A stretch of 6,679 nucleotides of DNA from Thermodesulfobacteriota bacterium (GCA_039028315.1 JBCCIH010000141.1:1-6679); one strand, 5' to 3'. Numbered from the stretch's first letter, positions 1 to 5,118 are shown. Notes: generated by a model not told the origin, from the sequence alone. A program made the numbers and translations.

Positions 1-77
1 ATATAATATACATAAACAATAAGACTATGACAATATTAATACACAAATTTGGAAATTGCAAGTAACGGAAACACAAA

Positions 78-536
78 ATGATGATTAGCAATCACAAAAC
101 AATGATTCAGAGTGGACTTAAGGGGGCCGATGGTTTTATGGGACGTATAGAGCACATAACTACGCAGCAGATAATTGGGGAGTGGGGAAGTATAAATAAT
201 TTTGCAAGCTCACACGGGGTTAGCCCGGCATCGACAAAGATGGTGATATATGTGGACGGAGCAAAGAGCAGACCAGTAGAGGAGGCGCTTAGAAAGTATG
301 GTTATTTAAATTTGCTCCGGTTTGAGAAAGAGTTGAGGAAGCGCGGGCAGACTTTTTCTGACTATCTTGCAGAGGACGGGCTTAATCCTGTCGAGCTTAT
401 TGAGACCATTAGGATGAAGGAGATTCATCCGCAAATTCTCTCAGGGCTCAAGCAAAGGGGGTACTGGGGCGTGCTTGAGGCTCGGGAGGGGTCGGAAGAG
501 GTCTCGGTCGGTAACAGAAGTTCGGAAGAAAATTAA
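78..536 (+). CDS. small protein with two tandem helix-turn-helix-like units; probable DNA-binding regulator
   Basis: This gene encodes 152 residues. Residues about 34-80 read as a compact helix-turn-helix (WGSINNFASSHGVSP, then a basic K/R-P-V-E-E-A-L-R-K-Y-G-Y helix), reminiscent of Ner/BcepMu gp16-type phage regulators. Residues about 87-133 repeat the same pattern (RGQTFSDYLAEDGLNP, then ILSGLKQRGYWGVL), so the protein looks like an internal duplication. The last 16 residues are acidic and probably disordered. A role as repressor or regulator of the rightward genes is inferred, not shown. The start is uncertain: ATG at 78 or 81 has only a weak purine stretch (acgga), whereas ATG at 138 (residue 21) has AAGGGGG 11 bases upstream, and the HTH core would survive that shorter start. 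A TATAAT hexamer lies at 2-7, with its -35 region outside the window. I am fairly sure it is coding and moderately sure it binds DNA. Confidence 0.75.
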   Translation: MMISNHKTMIQSGLKGADGFMGRIEHITTQQIIGEWGSINNFASSHGVSPASTKMVIYVDGAKSRPVEEALRKYGYLNLLRFEKELRKRGQTFSDYLAEDGLNPVELIETIRMKEIHPQILSGLKQRGYWGVLEAREGSEEVSVGNRSSEEN

Positions 537-540
537 TAAG

Positions 541-579
541 GGGCATCTTGTGCCCAGGACACATCGTGTCCGAGGAGGT
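541..579 (+). promoter_or_regulatory. tandem 15-nt hairpins directly before a strong RBS
   Basis: Two adjacent dyads fill the gap between genes. GGGCAT-CTT-GTGCCC (541-555) is 6 bp with one wobble and a 3-nt loop. GGACAC-ATC-GTGTCC (557-571) is 6 perfect bp with a 3-nt loop. One base separates them, and the second touches the Shine-Dalgarno GAGGAGGT (572-579) of the gene starting at 588. They could set ribosome access, protect mRNA ends, or bind a protein as DNA. The same 6-3-6 geometry recurs at 1105-1158. The function is inferred; the pairing is directly visible. Confidence 0.6.
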
Positions 580-587
580 CGGAAATT

Positions 588-842
588 ATGTTGTCATCAA
601 TTTTACGCTATACAGGTTATTTGATTTTGGTGTTTGGGTTCTTTTATATGTCCTGGCATTTTGGCAGAGCATATGAGAAGGGAAATTTTGACTTCCATAT
701 AGCTGATGCATCTGCACAGGTTAAAGACGGCGCAAGTTGCGAAGATGCCAAACGCGTTTATCAAGAGGTACTTAACGAGCTGGATAGCCCTTCGCCAAAG
801 TCTGATTGGAATACTAAGTACATGGAGTTCACAAAGAGATGA
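588..842 (+). CDS. small single-pass inner-membrane protein, unknown function
   Basis: This gene encodes 84 residues. Residues about 8-28 (YTGYLILVFGFFYMSWHFG) form one strongly hydrophobic, aromatic-rich segment. It is too long and lacks the small-residue cleavage site of a signal peptide, so a membrane anchor is likely. The remaining about 55 residues are soluble, mildly acidic and helical-looking, with a single Cys at 51. The start is well supported: GAGGAGGT sits 8 bases upstream of the ATG. No family is recognised. It is too short for a typical Rz spanin, and I see no lysis partner, so I do not call it a lysis protein. The stop overlaps an ATGA that could open a 60-codon frame, but that frame coincides with the strong RNA-like structure downstream and is not accepted as a gene. 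Confidence 0.65.
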   Translation: MLSSILRYTGYLILVFGFFYMSWHFGRAYEKGNFDFHIADASAQVKDGASCEDAKRVYQEVLNELDSPSPKSDWNTKYMEFTKR

Positions 843-865
843 AAGTAGCATTAGCATATCCATCC

Positions 866-1013
866 GTCTCGTCCTTCCCGCAATCCTCCATCCTTCTTAA
901 AAGAGAGGGAAGGCCGAGACAGCACTCCTACAGAGACAGCCCCGGGTGTTTTTATGGTAGCTGCTGCCCAGAAGCCAGAGACGCCTGGGGCACAACACCT
1001 CGCGGTGGTGTGC
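866..1013 (+). ncRNA. structured region of three consecutive stem-loops; candidate RNA element or replication/transfer site
   Basis: The region is gene-free and starts 24 bases after a stop codon. SL1 pairs 866-871 with 915-920 and 873-879 with 907-913: 6 bp, a T/C mismatch, then 7 bp, with a 27-nt apical loop. SL2 pairs 939-950 with 980-991: twelve contiguous pairs, three of them G-U. It continues weakly to 953/977 and is capped by a 5-bp hairpin at 956-968. SL3 pairs 992-994 with 1009-1011 and 996-999 with 1004-1007 around a TCGC loop, with one A/G mismatch. It abuts SL2 and can extend by two pairs in competition with it. The many G-U pairs favour an RNA read on the plus strand. No T-run follows SL3, so it is not an ordinary terminator. 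No known RNA family is recognised. A single-strand origin or transfer site is an alternative. The rest of the 843-1196 gap holds an AT-rich stretch (1015-1080) and a hairpin pair annotated separately. Confidence 0.5.
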
Positions 1014-1104
1014 TGGAATAAAAGTTCTAACAGTTTTGGGAATGTAAATACAACTGGGCTTGAGTTTTGTAATTAATTAGAGGATCGGAAGAAAGTTTAT
1101 TACA

Positions 1105-1166
1105 GCGGGTCCTACCCGCAAGGTTGGAAGAGATAGTATGGCTGCGGATTCTATCCGCTCGGAAGA
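1105..1166 (+). repeat. second pair of 15-nt 6-3-6 hairpins, each followed by a (T)CGGAAGA-type motif
   Basis: GCGGGT-CCT-ACCCGC (1105-1119) and GCGGAT-TCT-ATCCGC (1144-1158) are perfect 6-bp dyads with 3-nt loops. They share the consensus GCGGRT-YCT-AYCCGC and start 39 bases apart. The R/Y changes at stem positions covary, which keeps pairing intact. TTGGAAGA (1124-1131) follows the first, and TCGGAAGA (1159-1166) follows the second. The pair ends 38 bases before the ATG at 1197, in the leader of the OB-fold-like gene. Their repeated placement ahead of genes suggests a regulatory or mini-palindrome repeat family, but the role is unknown. Confidence 0.6.
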
Positions 1167-1196
1167 TGGGACGAATAATTTACGAGGGGTCATACA

Positions 1197-1634
1197 ATGC
1201 AACAGCAAAACGCAACTATACGCGACGATGGGCGCGGTAAAGTCTCCAGGGTCAGCGAGACGGGGATCAAAATCGAAGGAAGAGAGAACTGGTTCTCTTT
1301 TTCAAAACCGGAATACAGAAAAGAGCCTTTTGAGATACCAATAGTCGGTGATTTTGTTGAGTACCGCTATACCCAAAAGGGAAAAGGCACCTGGGTTCAG
1401 TCTATAAATGTGCTGGGGCGGCAGGAGCCTATCAAAAACGGTCTTCCGCTTAACCATGGGGAGCGAAAAAACGAGTCCAGTTGGGAAGAGGAGCGCGAGC
1501 GAAGGCTCATGGAGCTTCTAAAAATCATATCCGAGAACTACAGCGGAAGGGCTATTGGACCAGAGGACCTTATGAGAGACGCCATACTTTTAGAGCGCGA
1601 GTTCGTAAGGGCACTTAAACGCTGGAGAGAGTAG
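1197..1634 (+). CDS. OB-fold-like small protein, candidate nucleic-acid-binding protein
   Basis: This gene encodes 145 residues. Residues about 12-73 alternate short beta strands and glycine turns (GKVSRVSETGIKIEG, NWFSFSKPE, IVGDFVEYRY, WVQSINVLG), with exposed aromatics (W32, F33, F35, Y56, Y58, W66). This is the pattern of a small OB-fold or cold-shock-like barrel that binds single-stranded nucleic acid. Residues about 95-145 are highly charged and helical (WEEERERRLMELLKII, LLEREFVRALKRWRE), possibly for oligomerisation or partner binding. The ATG has GAGGGGT at 1184-1190, 6 bases upstream. The next gene, the putative replication initiator, begins 13 bases after this stop, so the two are probably co-transcribed and this protein may serve replication. 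The fold call rests on pattern only; no named family is claimed. Confidence 0.65.
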   Translation: MQQQNATIRDDGRGKVSRVSETGIKIEGRENWFSFSKPEYRKEPFEIPIVGDFVEYRYTQKGKGTWVQSINVLGRQEPIKNGLPLNHGERKNESSWEEERERRLMELLKIISENYSGRAIGPEDLMRDAILLEREFVRALKRWRE

Positions 1635-1647
1635 GGGCTATTTCATC

Positions 1648-2664
1648 ATGCAAGGTCAATTTGAACAATATTGTCTGGAACATTCTCAATATAAAGATTC
1701 TATAGGGAGTCAGGTCTGGAATATGAGTAAGAATATCTGGGATGAATTTATAGCGGAAAAAGAGTGTTTTATTGTGCCTAGGGAGCTTAGGTTAAAAAGA
1801 AAAGCCCTTGGCCTTAACAACGAAGAATACATCATCTTGCTTGATTGCTTAGATTGCTATAACAATGGGGTCCAGGATCTGGATCAGCATTTGGCCCATG
1901 TAAATGGGATATCAGAGAAAACAGTGCAAAAAAGACTGGGAGCGCTTGAGAAAAAGGGTTTTCTAAGGCGCGACTTGCGCTTGGTTGACGGCAGAATAAA
2001 AGGACTTACTTATAACCCCGAGCCCTTGATAAAAAAGCTTGAGTTAAATAACTCCACAGGCTCTTTGCATGAGCACACAAACATAAAGAGTGCTCATGAG
2101 AGTTTAGGCAGTTATGAATCTCAAAATGGTTATGACGAAGTTAAAGAGAAGAATTGGAAAAATGAGTTTTGCTCGACAAAGTGGTACAACGATGTTTTCT
2201 CTGAAATGTACGAAGAAGCATCAGGGCAACCGGTTCTCACAGGTGGCAGAGAGTATAAATCAGCCGAGACCTACTTTAGCAGGTTAAGACAGCTAAATCC
2301 CGAACTTTCGGCTCAGGATGTTTATAGACGGGCAAGTGAAGGGGCACGCTACATAATTGACTCTCAGCTAGCGGGAGGAGTGTTCGGGTGGCTGCATAAG
2401 CCCCCTGATATTTGCATGCTGGCAAATCAGGCTCAGGCCGTCGATTATCAGCTCAGGTGTATTGAGAGAACTTATGGAGAAGGAGAGTTTGAAAATAAAA
2501 AGTGCAGCGTAGAGCTTTTATTTACTAATAAAAATAAGGAGAAAGATAATGCTTCAAACAAATTCGAAAAAGTCTATAGAGAGATCACAGAAATTGAACA
2601 CAGAGAAGTACAGCGAGACTTTCAGAAAAGCAATGGAGAGCGGTTATCAGAAGATAAATCCTAG
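1648..2664 (+). CDS. winged-helix replication initiator / primosomal-type protein (phage O or DnaD-like architecture)
   Basis: This gene encodes 338 residues. Residues about 41-122 form a winged helix: FIVPRELR, a helix with LNNEEYIILLDCLDCY, the recognition segment GISEKTVQKRLGALEKKGFL, then a basic wing ending GRIKGLTYNP. This matches the N-terminal DNA-binding domain of many phage and plasmid replication proteins (HTH_36/DnaD-N-like). Residues about 132-172 are a polar linker. Residues about 177-272 form a helical domain (MYEEASGQPV, YFSRLRQL, GVFGWLHKPPDICML) resembling the C-terminal part of replisome organisers that recruit a helicase or its loader. The likely role is to bind the origin and start replication of the element. 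TAGGGG lies about 10 bases before the ATG. Its end overlaps the next gene by 116 bases. Dyads in the linker-coding DNA (2041-2135) may be the origin it binds. I am confident of the winged helix and moderately confident of the replication role. Confidence 0.7.
   Translation: MQGQFEQYCLEHSQYKDSIGSQVWNMSKNIWDEFIAEKECFIVPRELRLKRKALGLNNEEYIILLDCLDCYNNGVQDLDQHLAHVNGISEKTVQKRLGALEKKGFLRRDLRLVDGRIKGLTYNPEPLIKKLELNNSTGSLHEHTNIKSAHESLGSYESQNGYDEVKEKNWKNEFCSTKWYNDVFSEMYEEASGQPVLTGGREYKSAETYFSRLRQLNPELSAQDVYRRASEGARYIIDSQLAGGVFGWLHKPPDICMLANQAQAVDYQLRCIERTYGEGEFENKKCSVELLFTNKNKEKDNASNKFEKVYREITEIEHREVQRDFQKSNGERLSEDKS
2041..2135. other. dyad cluster inside the initiator gene; candidate replication origin
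   Basis: Several elements fall in the DNA encoding the protein's linker. GAGTTA-AA-TAACTC (2041-2054) is a perfect 6-bp dyad. CATGAGCAC (2068-2076) and GTGCTCATG (2090-2098) form a perfect 9-bp inverted repeat with a 13-nt A-rich spacer. It extends by four more pairs (2063-2066 with 2099-2102, one G-T) past a bulged G. GTTATGA is repeated at 2111-2117 and 2129-2135. The DNA after 2100 is A-rich. In lambdoid phages the origin lies at the equivalent place in gene O, between the DNA-binding and helicase-loader domains. The origin assignment is inference by that analogy. Confidence 0.4.
2536..2541 (+). promoter_or_regulatory. Shine-Dalgarno AAGGAG inside the initiator gene
   Basis: AAGGAG ends 7 bases before the ATG at 2549, within the coding sequence of the upstream initiator. 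It decides the start of the 286-residue gene. The next in-frame ATG (2633) has no such site. The start is therefore embedded 116 bases inside the upstream gene and may be translationally coupled to it. Confidence 0.65.
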
Positions 2665-3409
2665 AAAGCTTGCTAAGAATAAAAGACTTATAGCTGAGTC
2701 TCTGCAGTTTCTACAAAATGAAGAGAAAACAAAAAATCCTGAGGGCACAATGAAGGCATTATTCACCCTTTACCAAGAGTTAGATTCTGGAGCGGATTAT
2801 ATAAGTCCTTCCGAGAGGCAATTTTTTCCTAAGAATAAAGAGCAAAGGACTTTTGAACGTTTTCTTGAGGGCTTTAGATATATCTATTTTATTCTAAGAC
2901 GCGCCCAGGAGAGGCTTTATCTAAGTAATGCTTTTGATAATTTCTGGGAGCAATGTAAATCCTATCTAAAGCGCTGCGAATATTCTGAGAAGTTTATAAC
3001 CACTGTTCTAAAAAAAGACTCATTCTTTTATAGGCAAAGTTTTAATTATTGGCGCTCAGAATTCGGCGACTCGGAAGAAGGTTTCTCTGTTATGTATAAG
3101 TATTTTAGGGGTTGTTTCGGCATTGTCGGAAACGATGAGTACTGCTCTATAAATAAGGGAAGAGAAGTTAGTTATGACTGGAAGAGAATGAAAAACTGCT
3201 TTGAGAGGTTTAATGAAAAACCTAAGTTCTCAAATCCGGTGCTAAGGCCGTCTGACTATGTGCCACTATCTGATGAGAAACTCCAGATGCTAAAGACACG
3301 TATAAAAGGCTTCAAATTCCGAGAACAGGAAAATAACATTAAAGCTGATGCACTACTTTTAGAAATTCAAAAACGTAATAAGGAAAAAGGATACTTTCAT
3401 CAGATTTAG
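2549..3409 (+). CDS. unknown 286-residue basic helical protein overlapping the initiator gene
   Basis: No family is recognised. Residues 1-50 are very basic and polar (KKSIERSQK, RKLAKNKRL). Residues about 66-84 form a short helix. Residues about 100-190 are rich in aromatics and charge (FERFLEGFRYIYFILRRAQERLYL, FWEQCKSYLKRCEY, SFFYRQSFNYWRSEF), consistent with a packed helical bundle. The C-terminal 45 residues are again basic and helical. Four or more Cys occur (136, 143, 189 and later) without a clear metal pattern. There is no signal peptide or membrane segment. It follows the initiator in the +1 frame with its own AAGGAG, so it is probably made with the initiator and may assist replication or partition (inference). 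The core length and uninterrupted frame support real coding. If ATG 2633 were used, 28 residues would be lost. Confidence 0.65.
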   Translation: MLQTNSKKSIERSQKLNTEKYSETFRKAMESGYQKINPRKLAKNKRLIAESLQFLQNEEKTKNPEGTMKALFTLYQELDSGADYISPSERQFFPKNKEQRTFERFLEGFRYIYFILRRAQERLYLSNAFDNFWEQCKSYLKRCEYSEKFITTVLKKDSFFYRQSFNYWRSEFGDSEEGFSVMYKYFRGCFGIVGNDEYCSINKGREVSYDWKRMKNCFERFNEKPKFSNPVLRPSDYVPLSDEKLQMLKTRIKGFKFREQENNIKADALLLEIQKRNKEKGYFHQI

Positions 3410-3431
3410 AAATAAATAAGAGGGGTGAGAT

Positions 3432-3656
3432 GTGATAGATAAACGGCTTATAGATTATAGCAATCAGTACAGAGATTATTATAAAACTTTAGAAGAAAAA
3501 GGAAGATCTCTTAATGTTCAAGAAGTGCTAACACTAATTGAAGGTTTTCTTGCAGTTTCTGAAGCAGATTTCCCATATCATAGAGAAAAGGAGGTAGTAA
3601 AAGGTTTAAAAAAAGTTCACATGGAATATCATAAGGAACAAAGAATACGAGTTTAA
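3432..3656 (+). CDS. small unknown protein, GTG start
   Basis: This gene encodes 74 residues and starts 22 bases after the previous stop. The GTG is preceded by AAGAGGGG/GGGGTGA at 3418-3427. The ATG at 3430 is followed at once by TGA, so it cannot be the start. The sequence is predicted mostly helical (NVQEVLTLIEGFLAVSEADF, then KEVVKGLKKVHMEYHKEQ), hydrophilic, with a basic C-terminus and no cysteine. It is small, cytosolic and unrecognised. It is likely the last gene of the 1197-3656 transcription unit, because a 207-base gap follows. Confidence 0.55.
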   Translation: MIDKRLIDYSNQYRDYYKTLEEKGRSLNVQEVLTLIEGFLAVSEADFPYHREKEVVKGLKKVHMEYHKEQRIRV

Positions 3657-3689
3657 AGAAAAGTACGAGCTTTTTGAGTGATAATGGTG

Positions 3690-3819
3690 TATAATAAAAG
3701 ATAGCGGTACTATAGGCTGTTGATTAAAGCTTTTAATTATTTAATTTGATCTAAACGCCTATTTTGTTAGATGTCCTCAATTATTTAAGCCAAAGGTTAA
3801 TATCTTACTAAATGTTAGT
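3690..3819 (+). promoter_or_regulatory. candidate promoter and operator dyads in the 207-base gap 3657-3863
   Basis: A consensus TATAAT lies at 3690-3695, but no good -35 sits 16-18 bases upstream. Three AT-rich dyads follow: ATTAAA-GCT-TTTAAT (3722-3736), ATCTAA-12 nt-TTAGAT (3748-3771), and ACTAA-ATG-TTAGT (3807-3819). The last two share CTAA/TTAG half-sites, as a regulator's operators might. They could also be chance in AT-rich DNA. No gene or terminator with a GC stem and T-run was found in this gap. Confidence 0.3.
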
Positions 3820-3863
3820 CTATTGGTGCTATTACAATATATTTTCAAAGTTAAGAGGAAGAA

Positions 3864-4133
3864 ATGAGAGCAACTTACTATCATGAGCGGTTGGGAATCA
3901 CTTTTAGAATAATAGGATTACTTTTTGAGGACGAGAGGTATGAGATTTACCACGCCCGCAATAAAAAATATGACAGAGATTTGATTCTGCATTTTCCAAA
4001 GAAGGAAGGCGGAAGAAAGTTCAATGTGCCAGTGGTAAATTTTGAAAAAGCGGCTACCGGATCTTCCAACTCAAAGCCAAAAGAGATTAATTTGCCTTGG
4101 GACAATAAGTCAGAAAAGGCAAATGGTCACTAG
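3864..4133 (+). CDS. small unknown protein with beta-rich head and disordered tail
   Basis: This gene encodes 89 residues. AAGAGGA (3853-3859) lies 4 bases before the ATG. Residues 1-50 look like alternating strands (ATYYHERLGITFRIIGLLF, RYEIYHARN, YDRDLILHFP), suggesting a small beta domain. Residues 50-89 are rich in Ser, Asn, Lys and Pro (KAATGSSNSKPKEINLPWDN) and probably disordered. There is no signal peptide, cysteine or membrane segment. It is flanked by 207- and 243-base gaps, so it is probably transcribed on its own or with the zinc-knuckle gene downstream. No family is recognised. Confidence 0.55.
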   Translation: MRATYYHERLGITFRIIGLLFEDERYEIYHARNKKYDRDLILHFPKKEGGRKFNVPVVNFEKAATGSSNSKPKEINLPWDNKSEKANGH

Positions 4134-4192
4134 CTGTTACAAAATTTGACCTAGCTCAAACCTATACCATTCTTTAACTCATAGCATGTTCT

Positions 4193-4344
4193 TATAATTA
4201 ATAGTTCACAATGGAGTTATGTGCTCTGTGCAGAAGAGCTGTATTTAAATTAGTTGGGCAGCGATGTTATTAGTAGAATGCACCTTGTTAGTTTGTTATG
4301 AGAAGCGGGCAAAAATGCCCTGGTTTCCTGTAGGAGGAAATATG
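4193..4344 (+). promoter_or_regulatory. leader with TATAAT, hairpins and two successive ribosome sites before the zinc-knuckle gene
   Basis: The 243-base gap 4134-4376 contains TATAAT at 4193-4198 (no good -35). It also has a weak GCTCT/AGAGC hairpin (4223-4239) and a GGGCA-AAAA-TGCCC hairpin (4307-4320). TTTCCT (4324-4329) can pair with AGGAAA (4335-4340) and would partly mask the GGAGGA site of an ATG at 4342. That ATG opens an out-of-frame 40-codon reading frame (to 4464) overlapping the start of the main gene, whose own AAAGGAG is at 4364-4370. The arrangement, a hairpin pair then an RBS, resembles that at 541-579. Regulatory meaning is inferred. Confidence 0.35.
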
Positions 4345-4376
4345 AGAAAAATAATGAATTTACAAAGGAGACCAAA

Positions 4377-5078
4377 ATGGCAGAAGAATTTGATCATCTA
4401 CCGTGCCCAATTTGCGGCAGAGAACTTTTATATTCGGAGGGAACACACGATCTTGGATGTATAAATAATCCAAAGCCTATAGATAAAGTAAATAATAAAG
4501 AACAAAGGACTCTGCATGAGAATACAACGAGTTATGGATTTGGAAGTAATTCATCAACTGATCAGATGCAGAGCAACATCGCCCTCAGTACGGCTCAAGG
4601 CCATGAGTATAAAAGTTATAGACTCTGTGATAAGAAGAACTCAAATTCAAAGCATTCACAAAGTAATATGTGCGAGTTAGATGGTAAATCTCAGAGTTGT
4701 GCGCGGTCCGGTAAAGATGAAGCTAGTGATGAATACTGCGTGTTTGGAATTTCTTTTACGGAAAGCGCAAAAAACGGGACGCTATGGAGCATTCGTATTG
4801 TGGATGGAGAAACAGATTACCAGGCCCTTGTGAGGCTTATGCAGAATATTGAAAAAAGGCTAAGGGCTGATGAATCTCTTGCAGCAAATGTTCCAAACCT
4901 TCCCAAAAAAGTTGAGCGAAGCAAGGTCTCAAAGCTTGCATTTAGGTACAGTTTGGAAATAGAAGACCTTTATTCGATTAAATACAGTACAGAGACTATT
5001 GAGCGGCTTGCAATGTTTTATAACCTAACTTCAAAAGAGGTAAGGCACATCAAACAGACTGATATTATGGAAGATTGA
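4377..5078 (+). CDS. protein with N-terminal CxxC...HxxxC zinc-knuckle-like head, unknown function
   Basis: This gene encodes 233 residues. The start has AAAGGAG 6 bases upstream. Residues C10-P-I-C13 and H24-x3-C28 form a likely CCHC zinc site typical of small zinc-ribbon or knuckle heads. Residues about 32-118 are a Ser/Asn/Lys-rich, probably disordered linker with scattered Cys (84, 99, 108). Residues about 120-166 form a compact alpha/beta domain (YCVFGISF, LWSIRIVDGETDYQALVRLMQNIEKRL). Residues about 177-230 are helical and basic, ending in a possible helix-turn-helix-like segment (IERLAMFYNLTSKEVRHIKQ). Nucleic-acid binding is plausible but not shown. It is the last gene of the accessory-looking block; 131 bases later the cytochrome gene begins. 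I do not recognise the family. Confidence 0.65.
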   Translation: MAEEFDHLPCPICGRELLYSEGTHDLGCINNPKPIDKVNNKEQRTLHENTTSYGFGSNSSTDQMQSNIALSTAQGHEYKSYRLCDKKNSNSKHSQSNMCELDGKSQSCARSGKDEASDEYCVFGISFTESAKNGTLWSIRIVDGETDYQALVRLMQNIEKRLRADESLAANVPNLPKKVERSKVSKLAFRYSLEIEDLYSIKYSTETIERLAMFYNLTSKEVRHIKQTDIMED

Positions 5079-5118
5079 ATAAATAATAGATCATACCAAA
5101 ATTGTTGCATTTGTGGTG

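Noticed and set aside
588..842. idea that the small membrane protein is a holin or Rz spanin of a prophage
   Set aside because: One membrane segment and 84 residues are compatible, but there is no endolysin, no Rz1-like lipoprotein and no other lysis or structural phage gene nearby.
603..863. minus-strand 86-codon frame opposite the small membrane protein
   Set aside because: It is a shadow of the plus-strand gene, which has a strong Shine-Dalgarno and a clear membrane segment.
839..1021. 60-codon frame starting in an ATGA overlap with the membrane-protein gene
   Set aside because: The ATGA overlap is attractive, but there is no spaced ribosome site, residue composition is poor (Pro/Ser/Arg/Cys-rich with no fold pattern), and the DNA is better explained by the three stem-loops.
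989..1025. SL3 as a Rho-independent terminator
   Set aside because: The stem is followed by GGAATAAAAG rather than a T-run on the plus strand.
541..1166. CRISPR-like array from the repeated 15-nt palindromes
   Set aside because: There are only two pairs with different sequences and irregular spacing, no uniform spacers and no cas genes.
1138..1344. 68-codon frame beginning between the two 1105-1158 hairpins
   Set aside because: It lies mostly out of frame over the OB-fold-like gene, has low-complexity content, and has only a weak GGAAG upstream; the 1197 start has a strong GAGGGGT.
3655..3680. AAAAG-CTTTT pairing followed by Ts after the 74-residue gene as a terminator
   Set aside because: The stem is five A/T-dominated pairs with no GC core; too weak to call.
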